A program made the translations under genes and the position numbers. Source: RI-92 sp037384645 (GTDB lineage: Bacteria > Pseudomonadota > Gammaproteobacteria > UBA6429 > Thiohalophilaceae). Taken from it: a stretch of 64,000 nucleotides of DNA. The notes beneath the pieces were generated by a model, which saw nothing but the letters and a program-made list of their open reading frames with translations, made no database searches and had not been told where the DNA came from. The first letter of the stretch is position 1. Each line of letters opens with the position of its first letter. This document shows, piece after piece, positions 28,561 through 37,401 of the stretch. Where the stretch lies: contig JARRNT010000005.1 in assembly GCA_037384645.1 (NCBI GenBank), forward strand, positions 1 to 64,000, written 5' to 3'.

Positions 28561-29604
28561 TTAATGCGACTGCTGCATCTGGCGACGTTGTTGCTGCCAC
28601 CACTGCTGCCATTTGGCCGTGGACATACCGAAATCCATGCCGCTCTGGCGTTTGAGTGAATCCACGGCTGCGCGCCTGACCCGTTTGGCCGGGTCATGTA
28701 ACACGGCCACCAGGGCGGTGATTACCTTGGGCGAGTAATAGCTACCCAGGCTGTAAGCCGCATTGACACGCGCGATCTCGTCCCGGTCCTTCAAGCCCGC
28801 CAACAGCGCCGGAATCGCACGCGCATCCCCAAGCTTACCCAGGGCCAGCATGACGGCAGCACGCACAGACGAATTAGGATCCTTGGCCTGCTTGATCAGG
28901 AATGGGACAGCCAGGATGTCGTTGATATTTGCCAGGGCATAGATCATATCGGTCCGCGCAGACACGCTGGCCTTCGGGTAAGCATCCATGATCTTTTGCA
29001 CTGCCATGGGATGGCGGTAGTTCCCGAGGGCAATAGCGGCCGTCGCCCTTACCCCCCTGTCCGGGTCGTTTAGCGCCCTGATCAGAAAATCCGCCGCACT
29101 GATGTCGCCAATCTGGCCCAGGGCCTTGATCGCCAGGCGTCGTACCCTCGGCCGGGGATCATTGAGCGCCAGGATCAGGGCATTGGAGGCCTGATCACCA
29201 ATTTCCGCCAGGGCGTGACTCGCCTGTTCACCTGGCGTGGTCTCCAGGCTACTGGTATAGCCACCGCCGAGATAACTGGAAAGTTGGACCGGGGTATCAT
29301 CCGGCAACAATTGAATGAGGTTACTGACAGCGGGACCGGCGCCCTCTTGCATCCGTCCCAGGTGGGACGCGGCCTTGGCCCGCTCCACCGGATCCCGGCT
29401 ATACAAACGGATAATCTGACGGCGTAACTCCCTCGGCATGCTGCCCTGGGCAAGCCGCCTGGCGATTTCATTCTGACTGGGCAGCTTGTTGATATTAAAA
29501 CCCGAAGAACCGGTCATGGTCGTGGCACAGGCCGCCAGCAGCAGCACACCGGCACCGAGCAACAGGGCGCGGGCATAGCAGTTAAATAGTATGATGCAGA
29601 TCAT
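28561..29604 (-). CDS. HEAT-repeat lipoprotein
   Basis: 347 residues. An N-terminal lipoprotein signal has lipobox LLAAC near residue 26. From about residue 75 to 325 there are PBS-lyase-type HEAT repeats (DPRPRVRRLAIKALGQIG, DPDRGVRATAAIALGNY, DPNSSVRAAVMLALGKLG, DPAKRVRRAAVDSL). Such repeats form a protein-binding solenoid, here on a membrane-anchored periplasmic protein. Partner unknown. Confidence 0.88.
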   Translation of the reverse strand: MICIILFNCYARALLLGAGVLLLAACATTMTGSSGFNINKLPSQNEIARRLAQGSMPRELRRQIIRLYSRDPVERAKAASHLGRMQEGAGPAVSNLIQLLPDDTPVQLSSYLGGGYTSSLETTPGEQASHALAEIGDQASNALILALNDPRPRVRRLAIKALGQIGDISAADFLIRALNDPDRGVRATAAIALGNYRHPMAVQKIMDAYPKASVSARTDMIYALANINDILAVPFLIKQAKDPNSSVRAAVMLALGKLGDARAIPALLAGLKDRDEIARVNAAYSLGSYYSPKVITALVAVLHDPAKRVRRAAVDSLKRQSGMDFGMSTAKWQQWWQQQRRQMQQSH

Positions 29605-29904
29605 ATCTTTACTTTAATAAGGTCTTTCCACTCAACGGCAAAATGAGTATGATATTTGTATGGTTAAGATGAAGGCTTAAATAGCTTACTTTTATTAGGT
29701 GCATGGCTGGCAATATCCGAAAATTTTACAATTATTTACAAAAAGAACATTGTGAAAATAAGGCTTAATTTCTACTTTTGTAGTCAGGGTATCCATGGAA
29801 TGTGTGTAGCCAATCTGGGAGCAACCACGGAAGGGACACAAGGACTGAGCTGTTTTCCATCGGATGAAACTTTCTTCACCATAAAATGAACAGGACTTTA
29901 GGCT
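29605..29904. other. divergent promoter region of HEAT and Rrf2 genes
   Basis: 300 bases of AT-rich sequence between divergent genes. Promoters for both are expected. I could not define operators or an RNA gene. Confidence 0.4.
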
Positions 29905-30330
29905 ATGACAATTTCTTCTCGCGCACATTATGCAATTAAAGCGATGCTGAACCTGGCTTTCCAGATGCCAAACCCGGTATCACTCACCTCTCTGGCAAAG
30001 AAACTGGATATTTCCTTGTCTTATCTCGAGCAGATTTTTGCCCTGCTGCGCAAAAACAACCTGGTCAAGGGTGTACGCGGACCAGGTGGCGGCTATGTGC
30101 TGGGCAAGCCCACTGAAGTCATCACCATTGCCGATATCGTATCTGCCATCGACGTAAATCGCAAAACTGCTGCCGACTTCAACGGCCAGCCGCAGTCTGC
30201 CACATTGATGGCCTGGGGCCTGCTGGAAAACAAGGTTTCACAACACCTCGATGCAATTACGCTCGCCGCCCTGCACGAAGAAACCGTGGAGCGGATGAAT
30301 GTCAGCCAGGGCAGTGTTGTCGCTGCGTAA
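29905..30330 (+). CDS. Rrf2-family regulator lacking cluster cysteines
   Basis: 141 residues. Winged-helix N-terminus HYAIKAMLNLAFQ, recognition region LSLSYLEQIFALLRKNNLVKGVRGPGGGYVLG, and the dimerization helix. IscR-type members have three cysteines after about residue 90; this protein has no cysteine anywhere, so it cannot bind an Fe-S cluster the same way. Possible sensing by another ligand. A strong terminator follows. Confidence 0.9.
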   Translation: MTISSRAHYAIKAMLNLAFQMPNPVSLTSLAKKLDISLSYLEQIFALLRKNNLVKGVRGPGGGYVLGKPTEVITIADIVSAIDVNRKTAADFNGQPQSATLMAWGLLENKVSQHLDAITLAALHEETVERMNVSQGSVVAA

Positions 30331-30354
30331 TTCAGGCATACCTGCCGCACCGAA

Positions 30355-30377
30355 AACCCGGCGCCGCCGGGTTTTTT
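30355..30377 (+). terminator. intrinsic terminator after the Rrf2-type gene
   Basis: AACCCGGC (30355-30362), loop GCC and GCCGGGTT (30366-30373) run into TTTTTT. It reaches the stop of the convergent CDF gene and, with AAAA on the left, may act in both directions. Confidence 0.9.
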
Positions 30378-31308
30378 ATGCCTTCGCCGTACCGGATGTG
30401 TGCGACTGCCAGGACTCGATCTCGATAAACACCCGTTTGACCACCGGAAAATCAGCCTTGATTTGAACGGTGATCCGGGTAATCGTTTGCTCCACTACCT
30501 GGGACGGAATGTTATCGACGAAATCCAGGCTCAGGTTGGCCAGCACAAAATCCGGTCCCATGTGCATGGTGGCAATCTCGTTAACGTGTTTGACCTCAGG
30601 CACCGCGCTGACGATGGCACGAATACCGTCAACCACATCAGCACTGGCACGCTCACCAATTAACAAACCCTTGGTCTCATAGGCAAGCCAGATCGCAGTC
30701 GTCGCCAGGATCAGACCAATAATGATCGAGGCCGCGCCATCGAAATACACGATACCGGTGACCTGGCCGAGAAATGTCGCCAGTAAGGCCACCGCCAGTC
30801 CCAGCATGGCTGCGGTGTCTTCAAATAACACAACAAAAATAGACGGGTCCTTGGCGCGCTGGACGGCCTGCAGGTAACCGACCTTGCCCTTTTGTCGTGA
30901 AAATTCGCGCAGGGCAAACAACCAGGCGCTACCCTCGAATAAAAATGCCAGGGTCAGGATGATATAGTTGATAAAGACATGTTGCAGGGGTTCGGGCTGA
31001 CGCAAACGCAAAACACCTTCATACAGCGAGACCCCGGCACCCACGGCGAAGACCATGATCGCCACCACGAAGCTCCAGAAGTACACCTCCTTGCCATGGC
31101 CGAATGGAAACATCTCGTCCGCCGGTTTGCGTGCCCGCTTCAGGCCGTACAGCAACAGCAGTTGATTGCCGGTATCGACCAGGGAATGAATCCCTTCCGA
31201 CAACATGGCGGAGCTGTTGGTGATTGCGGCGGCGATAAACTTGGTCAGGGCGATCAGGGTGTTGCCCAGCAAGGCGGCGAAGATGACTTTACGAGATGAA
31301 CCGGACAT
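30376..31308 (-). CDS. cation diffusion facilitator metal transporter
   Basis: 310 residues. Six membrane spans in the first ~210 residues with the metal-site histidine/aspartate HSLVDTGNQ in span 2 and FPFGHGKEVYFWSF after it, then a cytoplasmic C-terminal domain (about 215-300). It exports divalent metals such as zinc, iron or manganese in exchange for protons. The last residues SWQSHTSGTAKA are variable. Metal specificity not predicted. Confidence 0.92.
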   Translation of the reverse strand: MSGSSRKVIFAALLGNTLIALTKFIAAAITNSSAMLSEGIHSLVDTGNQLLLLYGLKRARKPADEMFPFGHGKEVYFWSFVVAIMVFAVGAGVSLYEGVLRLRQPEPLQHVFINYIILTLAFLFEGSAWLFALREFSRQKGKVGYLQAVQRAKDPSIFVVLFEDTAAMLGLAVALLATFLGQVTGIVYFDGAASIIIGLILATTAIWLAYETKGLLIGERASADVVDGIRAIVSAVPEVKHVNEIATMHMGPDFVLANLSLDFVDNIPSQVVEQTITRITVQIKADFPVVKRVFIEIESWQSHTSGTAKA

Positions 31309-31363
31309 GTCCGGGATTGTACAACTATCCCGGCAATGGCATCACTGGCCGGGACGACGAATC

Positions 31364-31843
31364 CTAGACGCTGGTGACAAACTGGCGTATTTGTTTAATG
31401 AGAATTTGTTTATCGTCTTCGTTCAGGAACGTGCCGATTTCGATCTGATCATGACGGCCGCGCAGATAGATGTGTAGCGGGTGCCAGGGCCGTTCCCGCG
31501 GCATCACGATCAACCGGGTCCAGAATAAATCACTGCGCCAGCTGGTCTGGGGCTGGGTAACACCCTGCTCAACCTGGACACAGCCGTCCTCGACCCGGAT
31601 AACTTCAATCCGCCGGCACTTGTGCGCGACGTAGTACACCACCGCGATCAGGGCAATGACCTCGAGCCCGGTAAACGGCAAGACCAGCCACATGCCGAGC
31701 ATGCTGAAGCTGATACCGATGAGCACTGCCAGGCCGCACACAATATAGAGAAACAGGACGTTATCACTCCAGCGAACCGATCTGTTCGGACTCAGGACGA
31801 TATGCCCACCCTGTTCATGCGGATTGATTTGCGCCTCGACCAT
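31364..31843 (-). CDS. DUF2244 membrane protein
   Basis: 159 residues with two adjacent hydrophobic spans (about 28-50 and 53-72) and a cytoplasmic-looking C-terminal part with WRSDLFWTRLIVMP and a LRGRHDQIEIGTFLNEDDK segment. This is the DUF2244 pattern, a family often found close to cytochrome oxidase genes; none is visible here. Function unknown. Confidence 0.82.
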   Translation of the reverse strand: MVEAQINPHEQGGHIVLSPNRSVRWSDNVLFLYIVCGLAVLIGISFSMLGMWLVLPFTGLEVIALIAVVYYVAHKCRRIEVIRVEDGCVQVEQGVTQPQTSWRSDLFWTRLIVMPRERPWHPLHIYLRGRHDQIEIGTFLNEDDKQILIKQIRQFVTSV

Positions 31844-31864
31844 AGGCCCCTGCCCGTTGAATTG

Positions 31865-32302
31865 TCATGGATAATGACGGTTAGCCAGATACAAGTATAG
31901 TTTTTCACGCCGGAACTGTGCCAGTGACCACCCCTGCCTGGCCCGGCGGTGATAAAAGCGTGGTCGCAGGACATAGGTCCAGGCCCACAGGCGCTGGCCC
32001 GTGTCCAATTCAACCCGGACCCGCCGACGCTGGTACTCGTGACCTTCATAATGATCCAGCCTTGCCCACTGCGCCCGGCCGAGCCCATGATACAGCACGC
32101 CCGTCACCTGCGCCGCGGGTAAAGGGGCAATCGCCGGATAATCACAGCCAGACAGGCAATAACGGGCATAGCCCGGCAACGTCGCGGCGCTGGCAGGGGG
32201 TAAGCACCCACTCACGCTACGCATAATAGCGGGCAGACACAGGGTGCCGTAGCAGAACAGCCGATCAGGCCGGTTGCGGCGGCTCGCACACGAGCTGGTC
32301 AT
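31865..32302 (-). CDS. gamma-glutamylcyclotransferase-like (AIG2) protein
   Basis: 145 residues from the ATG of MTSSCASRRNRPDRLFCYGTL, which overlaps the end of the upstream gene by 38 bases; a longer 5' form would cut further into it. Substrate loop FCYGTL and the segment LDHYEGHEYQRRRV match the GGCT/AIG2 fold. Family members act on gamma-glutamyl amines. The start is uncertain. Confidence 0.8.
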   Translation of the reverse strand: MTSSCASRRNRPDRLFCYGTLCLPAIMRSVSGCLPPASAATLPGYARYCLSGCDYPAIAPLPAAQVTGVLYHGLGRAQWARLDHYEGHEYQRRRVRVELDTGQRLWAWTYVLRPRFYHRRARQGWSLAQFRREKLYLYLANRHYP

Positions 32303-33155
32303 AGCGATGTCGCCGGTGTATCTGGCCGGCAAATTCAAATATCTCCACGACCTTGGCGTAACTGGCCTCACTGATGCGCAGCGAACCGGTCCAGCAACCC
32401 AGTCCCTGGTAGGCGGCAATGGTGCGGGTCAGCACGGCCGGCTCGATACCCGGCAACATGGGTTGAATCTGGCGACAGATGTCAGCCGCCGGCTGCTGCA
32501 TGGCCGCCGCACGCGCCTGCTGATAAGCCCGCATGAACCGTCTGGCCATATCCGTCCCCAACCAATCGGGGCTTGCACACAGGCTGCTAAAGGCCACAGG
32601 CCCAATTACCTCGCCGATGGCGGCAACCACGTGACCGACACCGTCCGCCTCCAGCTGCTGGGCATAAGGTCCCTGCTGGTGAATATACTGGCCCTCGCCC
32701 TGGCGAAAGGCTCGATCCATGGCCTCGACATCCCCGGCATCGATGACCCTGAGACGCTGGTAATCCACGCCGACCTGATGCAGGGCATATTTGAGCATGG
32801 CCAGCGGCTGGAACAGGTGATCCACTAATATCGGCTGCGCCTGCAGGGCTGACCACGCAAATGCCTGGCGCGCACCACGTCGGGTCAGAAAAAAGCCATC
32901 GCGCTCGTTAATCTGGGCAAAATGGCGGATCGGGCTGGGGTGGCCCTGCTCCAGGCCGGCAAAACCGGCCGCTACCGCCGACTGGGCCAGGTGAATGTCA
33001 CCAGCCAGCAAGCCGCCGTCCACCGTGCGTTCCGCTGTCGCCACGTCGTAAACCGGCTCCAGGCCCAGCTGCTGCAGGTATCCGCCGCATATGGTCAATA
33101 ACAGCGGGGTATAAAAGGCCGAGTGCCGCAGGGCACGGATACGAATCGTCTCCAT
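32265..33155 (-). CDS. NMT1/ThiY-like substrate-binding fold protein
   Basis: 296 residues with no signal peptide. The start IRIRALRHSAFYTPLLLTI and LLAGDIHLAQSAVAAGF follow the pattern of NMT1-type periplasmic-binding proteins, with a two-lobed fold. Lack of export signal and of nearby permease or ATPase genes argues against an ABC uptake system; a cytoplasmic role is possible. Ligand unknown. Confidence 0.75.
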   Translation of the reverse strand: METIRIRALRHSAFYTPLLLTICGGYLQQLGLEPVYDVATAERTVDGGLLAGDIHLAQSAVAAGFAGLEQGHPSPIRHFAQINERDGFFLTRRGARQAFAWSALQAQPILVDHLFQPLAMLKYALHQVGVDYQRLRVIDAGDVEAMDRAFRQGEGQYIHQQGPYAQQLEADGVGHVVAAIGEVIGPVAFSSLCASPDWLGTDMARRFMRAYQQARAAAMQQPAADICRQIQPMLPGIEPAVLTRTIAAYQGLGCWTGSLRISEASYAKVVEIFEFAGQIHRRHRYDQLVCEPPQPA

Positions 33156-33170
33156 GTCGACAATACTACG

Positions 33171-33509
33171 TTATTTTTTGACCTGTTTGCGCAGGTTGTC
33201 CATGGGAAAGCGCTGACCGTCGATCTCGTAGTCGATAAACATGAGGCCAACACCCTCATCAGTACTGCGGGCCACTTTCATATTGAACGCAATAGTGGGG
33301 TGCCTGGAATCCAGCATATGCATTTTAATATGGGAGCCGATGGGCAGTTTCGGCACCGGCTTGACCACGACGAACACGCCACTGTCGGAGATATCCCGAG
33401 TTTTGGCCCGGATTTCGCCAATCGAACCATGGATCAACATGACCCGGGCATTCACGAGATGCCGAGCAAAAATACGTCGTTCCTGGAACCTGGATTGCGC
33501 CTTTGCCAT
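33171..33509 (-). CDS. PilZ domain protein (1 of 3)
   Basis: 112 residues. c-di-GMP signature: Arg motif RRIFAR near the N-terminus and DISDSGVF about 35 residues later. A single-domain PilZ receptor. It begins 15 bases before the end of the NMT1-like gene on the same strand. The next PilZ gene on this strand lies 126 bases upstream. Confidence 0.9.
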   Translation of the reverse strand: MAKAQSRFQERRIFARHLVNARVMLIHGSIGEIRAKTRDISDSGVFVVVKPVPKLPIGSHIKMHMLDSRHPTIAFNMKVARSTDEGVGLMFIDYEIDGQRFPMDNLRKQVKK

Positions 33510-33635
33510 ATTGGACCTTTGATGAGAATTTACAACGTTGCTTAAATATAGCTCAAAACCGGGTTAACTTCATCCGTATGCCTTTGAATTCTATAGTTTT
33601 TCTTGGTATTTGCAATCAGTCTGAGAATCCCTGAA

Positions 33636-34031
33636 TCATCGGTTCAGGCCAGGGTTTGGCGGAACATTGGCTGACAGCGGTTGCCCATCCAGATCCTGGC
33701 GGCTGATTTGCCACTGGCGCCGTAATTCATCCAGGGTGTAACGCACACCGTTGAACTCATAATCCACGATGGCCAGACCAATTTCTGAATTGTGCATATG
33801 GATGACGCGGGTGTTGAAAATAATACCCGGGTTGGCGGAATCGAGCATTTGCAGGCCGATATGGGCACCGCGCGGCAAATTGGGCAGGTCGTGACAACGC
33901 AGCAGGATGCCGGTATCCGAGATATTAACGGAATGGCCTTCGATCGTGCCTATCCGCGAATGGCTTACCCGCATGCGGGCGGTAACGGGCATACGGGGGA
34001 AGCTACGGCGCTCCACATACTCTGCAACCAC
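33636..34031 (-). CDS. PilZ domain protein (2 of 3)
   Basis: 131 residues from a GTG start with AAGAGG upstream. Both c-di-GMP motifs are present (RRSFPR and NISDTGI). Similar to the first copy in the central segment (HIGLQMLDSANPGIIFNTRV against HIKMHMLDSRHPTIAFNMKV), so the two are likely duplicates. Confidence 0.9.
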   Translation of the reverse strand: MVAEYVERRSFPRMPVTARMRVSHSRIGTIEGHSVNISDTGILLRCHDLPNLPRGAHIGLQMLDSANPGIIFNTRVIHMHNSEIGLAIVDYEFNGVRYTLDELRRQWQISRQDLDGQPLSANVPPNPGLNR

Positions 34032-34201
34032 TGGTGCCTCTTTTTTTGTTATATCCCGGGTATATCCCGGCTAACCTGCCTGCCTTCGCACAGACCACGA
34101 TCTGTCCCCACGGACACGCCGCCAAAGACATTTATTATTGTACAGATTAATGTCGAATTGAAACAGGGACAAGCCGTATCACGTGCAGTTCGTGGCGCTT
34201 A

Positions 34202-34498
34202 TCACAAAAAACAGACGCCGAACGAATACTCCTGAAACTGCTGCTGGATGTGACGAACCTCCCCTTTGATCTCAAGGACGCGCCGTTCGCCATCCAGGGT
34301 CATAATCGATTCGAAATCGAGGATATCACCGGCTTCAAACGGGACATCGCTAACCAGTCCCATGCCACCCATGGAGTAATCCAGCACTTCCAGTTGTAAC
34401 CTGTCTCCGTTCTGCGTTTTGATGTTCACTGTGCGCCCGTACTGGATCCGTTTGTGCTTGCGCTTTTCCATCAAGACATTGCTGCTTTTCTGGTTCAT
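34202..34498 (-). CDS. PilZ domain protein (3 of 3)
   Basis: 98 residues. It has RKHKRIQYGR and LDYSMGGMG, matching the Arg motif and the (D/N)xSxxG motif of c-di-GMP binding. More distant from the other two. All three are on the same strand but separated by 126-170 bases, so they may have their own promoters. Confidence 0.88.
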   Translation of the reverse strand: MNQKSSNVLMEKRKHKRIQYGRTVNIKTQNGDRLQLEVLDYSMGGMGLVSDVPFEAGDILDFESIMTLDGERRVLEIKGEVRHIQQQFQEYSFGVCFL

Positions 34499-34600
34499 CG
34501 TGGATCGTTCCGCTCGTGTTATCTTATAAATAAGTACACGCTAAACCCTAAAAGGTCAATGTTGTTAACAGTTTGTGACGAGTGTGCCAGCAACGGCGAT

Positions 34601-35029
34601 TTAGAATAAATCCAGTTCTTCGATTTGCAACTCGCGTAAACGGAGCTCCGGCGCGGTGCCCGTCCCGGCCACCTCCAGGCTGTAGCCGCCCGGGACATAC
34701 AGAATCAGGTAACAGCGTTCGACGTGACAACTTCCCTCTGCCCGGTGAATATCCTCGGCCAGGGTCTCCACACCGGCGATAGTCAGGTGCCAGCTGGAGA
34801 CATTGATAATGTAGCGGTGACTGCCATCGCGGTAATAGATATCCACAAACCGGCCCCTCTCGCCATCGAACGCGGTAATCCGTTGTGCATACGGGAGCGC
34901 GGTCGGCCGGATACTGACATAGGGGCAGGTGACCAGATTACGGATAACCGGATTTTCGGCCAGCCAGTCGCCCAGGCTGCGATTGGCCCGATTCAGGTAG
35001 TCCACGATCTCCTGAGACAGGACTGACAT
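34601..35029 (-). CDS. conserved-looking protein of unknown function
   Basis: 142 residues from MSVLSQEIVDYL; an ATG 15 bases earlier is also possible. It has no signal peptide or membrane span. The composition is normal and coding-like, with a middle beta-rich segment (RFVDIYYRDGSHRYIINVSSW) and an acidic C-terminus. No family recognised. It is upstream of the three PilZ genes on the same strand. Confidence 0.7.
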   Translation of the reverse strand: MSVLSQEIVDYLNRANRSLGDWLAENPVIRNLVTCPYVSIRPTALPYAQRITAFDGERGRFVDIYYRDGSHRYIINVSSWHLTIAGVETLAEDIHRAEGSCHVERCYLILYVPGGYSLEVAGTGTAPELRLRELQIEELDLF

Positions 35030-35597
35030 AACCCTCCCGCACACGTTTTATCGCCTGGCGGTGTGATGCCAAAACGAGACTTTTTTAATTGCTATTAGTT
35101 ATCAGGATTCTACCCCTGGTCGGGCTGGAGGCAAACTATTCGATCGGTCAAATTGCGCCCGGATTGATCCATGTCGTCCCCGGGGGTCTGGACCAGGCCC
35201 GCAAGACATCCAGCTTTTTGGTTTATGCGTCGATATCAGGGGATATAGGCCCCCAACTCCACAGACGGCATGAAACAGGACAATCCCCCTCAAGGAATGG
35301 ACCCGGTAGAAATGAATACCGTGCCGGGCGATGACAAGGATAAATTCAAACCCTGTTTCCTGTTCCGACTCCATCGCCTTCGAGCTGCATAGTAAATAAA
35401 AATCCGGATTTCTCCGCCTGACGTAGCCAGGACGACCTGGTCTTTACCGGGTTGTGACATATTCCCGTTTACTCGCGAATCATTTTTTAGTTAGAAGTGT
35501 CCTAACCTGTGTTGCCGCGTGGTACGCACACCCATAACAAAGGGATTGCACACTCTGGCACAGTTTCCCGTACCTGTGTTGGATATAAGTTAAAAAA
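35030..35597. other. intergenic region upstream of the ECF sigma gene
   Basis: 568 bases without a supported gene. A 90-codon frame on the minus strand (35102-35374) lacks a domain and a clear ribosome site. The right end should hold the sigma-factor promoter; I could not match a confident ECF consensus. Confidence 0.4.
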
Positions 35598-36173
35598 ATG
35601 AAGAAAAAACTGTTCAGCTATTTCAATCGCCAACAGCCACAGCGATTTGAACGGCAGGTGCGGCCACACCTGGAAAGCCTGCATCGCTATGCCAGCCGGC
35701 TGACCGGCCATGTCACCGATGCCGAGGATCTGGTCCAGGAACTGCTGCTGTCCCTGTACCGCAAAAATATCGACCTGGATACACTGGACAAACCCGATAC
35801 CTGGTTACTCAAAAGCCTTTATCACCAGTTCATCGACTTCACCCGCAGACAGCAACGCAACCCGTCGCGGCCCAATACCGATGATCTACAGAACTTGCTG
35901 GAAACAATGCCTGATGAATCCGCCCGCGCGGAATTCCTCGCCGAGCAACAGGCCCTGCAGCGCGGCCTGCAACTGGCCCTGGCCAGCCTCAATCCGGAAC
36001 AAAAGGCACTGGTCGTCCTCCATGATATGGAAGGCTTCACGCTCAACGAGCTGGCAACCATACTCGACACCCCGCTGGGTACGCTCAAATCGCGCCTGCA
36101 CCGAGCCCGCCAGGCCCTGCGTACACAACTTTTTGTGGAACCTTTTTCCGAATCCGTGCGTGTAACAGGTTAG
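35598..36173 (+). CDS. ECF sigma factor
   Basis: 191 residues. Region 2 includes YASRLTGHVTDAEDLVQELLLSLYRK and DFTRRQQRN; region 4 is ALASLNPEQKALVVLHDMEGFTLNELA followed by the helix-turn-helix TPLGTLKSRLHRARQAL. No extra domains. The stop is 9 bases before the anti-sigma gene, the usual coupling. Likely autoregulated and controlling the genes downstream. Confidence 0.93.
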   Translation: MKKKLFSYFNRQQPQRFERQVRPHLESLHRYASRLTGHVTDAEDLVQELLLSLYRKNIDLDTLDKPDTWLLKSLYHQFIDFTRRQQRNPSRPNTDDLQNLLETMPDESARAEFLAEQQALQRGLQLALASLNPEQKALVVLHDMEGFTLNELATILDTPLGTLKSRLHRARQALRTQLFVEPFSESVRVTG

Positions 36174-36182
36174 AGGACAATC

Positions 36183-36860
36183 ATGCACTGCGAAAATATA
36201 CAGCAACAGCTTGACGACTACCTGGCAGGTGAACTCCCTGAAGCCGGACGGGACGCCATTAACACGCATCTGCAGCATTGCAGTCATTGCCAGCAAGTAT
36301 TTTTGCAGACGCAGAAATTGCTCCTCGCGTTGCACACGATGCCTGTCACCCCGGCGCGTGCCGGTTATGCGCAACGGGTGCTGGATTTCCTGCCGCACCC
36401 CGCAGGCAAGTCCAGTCTGGTTGTCCGCCGCCCGCTCTGGTTTGTGTCAGGCTTTGCCACTGCAATCATCGCCATGTTCGTCGTCTTGTTCCTGTTCCCC
36501 AGGCCGCCCAGTCTGCCGTTACAACGTGCAGCCGTGCTGACCATACACGTCGCATCTCACCAGCTCCACAATGTCGATCTGGTATTCCATAGCCCAATGC
36601 AGATCAGCCAGGCAACCCTGCGTATCGACCTCCCGGCCGGCGTGGAAATCAATGGTTATGCGCGACAGCGGGTTTTGCAATGGCAAACGAACCTGAAACA
36701 GGGCGCCAATCGACTGGTCCTGCCCTTGCTGGTAAAAACGCAGGCCGGTGGTGTGCTCACCGCGCGTCTGTCGCACAACGGCAAAAGCCGGACATTCAGG
36801 GTGAACATCGTGACCGATGCGACAACATCGCAACGCCGCAGCATGAGTCAACACGTTTAA
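36183..36860 (+). CDS. zf-HC2 anti-sigma factor with membrane span
   Basis: 225 residues. The N-terminal zinc-binding anti-sigma domain has H29-x3-C33-x2-C36, then one membrane span about 81-102 (WFVSGFATAIIAMFVVLFLF) and a periplasmic beta-rich domain (about 115-210) with VLTIHVASHQLHNVDLVF. The topology is that of a transmembrane anti-sigma that releases its sigma factor on an envelope signal. No obvious site-2-protease partner is adjacent. Confidence 0.9.
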   Translation: MHCENIQQQLDDYLAGELPEAGRDAINTHLQHCSHCQQVFLQTQKLLLALHTMPVTPARAGYAQRVLDFLPHPAGKSSLVVRRPLWFVSGFATAIIAMFVVLFLFPRPPSLPLQRAAVLTIHVASHQLHNVDLVFHSPMQISQATLRIDLPAGVEINGYARQRVLQWQTNLKQGANRLVLPLLVKTQAGGVLTARLSHNGKSRTFRVNIVTDATTSQRRSMSQHV

Positions 36861-36895
36861 ACATGACCGTCTTGATATATTTTAAGGAGTAAACC

Positions 36896-37306
36896 ATGAA
36901 AAAATACCTGCCAAGCCTGCTCGCCGCCATTCTGGTCGGCATGAGCGTAAACAGTGCCTATGCCGAAGGCCAGGGTGATGTCGATGATGTCACCATGAAT
37001 GTCATTGATCAAAGTAACCCACAGGATGTGACCAGTAACATCCAGCTGCCGGCACAGGCCAGTCCGGAAGCGGCAGAGCATGTTAATGGCACCGCAGATA
37101 ATGACGAAACCGCCAGCGACAGTTCGAGTGAATCAAGCGAGGCGGCAAGCCAGGGTACCGATGAAAGTGCAGCTAACGACGCTGACGCCGCTGCCCAGGC
37201 CGCAGCTGAGGAAGACGCCCACGAAGACAGCCATGCTGCCGCGGAAGAGCAGGCAACTCAGGCCTTGCAGGATGCGGCCGATGCATCAAGCTCCACAGAT
37301 CACTAA
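36896..37306 (+). CDS. exported, highly acidic low-complexity protein
   Basis: 136 residues. Signal peptide MKKYLPSLLAAILVGMSVNSAYA, then about 113 residues rich in Asp, Glu, Ala and Ser with no Lys, Arg, Cys or aromatic residue. It is predicted to be disordered and strongly anionic in the periplasm. RBS AAGGAG lies upstream. It follows the sigma/anti-sigma pair by 35 bases and ends with a terminator. No family recognised. Confidence 0.8.
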   Translation: MKKYLPSLLAAILVGMSVNSAYAEGQGDVDDVTMNVIDQSNPQDVTSNIQLPAQASPEAAEHVNGTADNDETASDSSSESSEAASQGTDESAANDADAAAQAAAEEDAHEDSHAAAEEQATQALQDAADASSSTDH

Positions 37307-37325
37307 GCAATTCCTGTAGTCATTG

Positions 37326-37357
37326 CCGCCGCCACTATGTGGCGGCGGTTTTATTTT
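37326..37357 (+). terminator. intrinsic terminator after the acidic protein gene
   Basis: CCGCCGCCA (37326-37334), loop CTATG and TGGCGGCGG (37340-37348) followed by TTTTATTTTT. Strong; it would end or attenuate the sigma operon before the TPR/barrel gene. Confidence 0.9.
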
Positions 37358-37401
37358 TAATAAAAATATTTCAGATAATAATCCATGGTGTGAGGGGTCG
37401 T

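Noticed and set aside
29695..29928. 77-codon minus-strand frame upstream of the Rrf2-type gene
   Set aside because: Overlaps the start of the Rrf2 gene, Cys-rich without a known pattern, and lies in AT-rich promoter sequence.
35102..35374. 90-codon minus-strand frame in the intergenic region left of the ECF sigma gene
   Set aside because: No ribosome site, Pro/Gly/Ser-rich end and no domain; not enough to call a gene.
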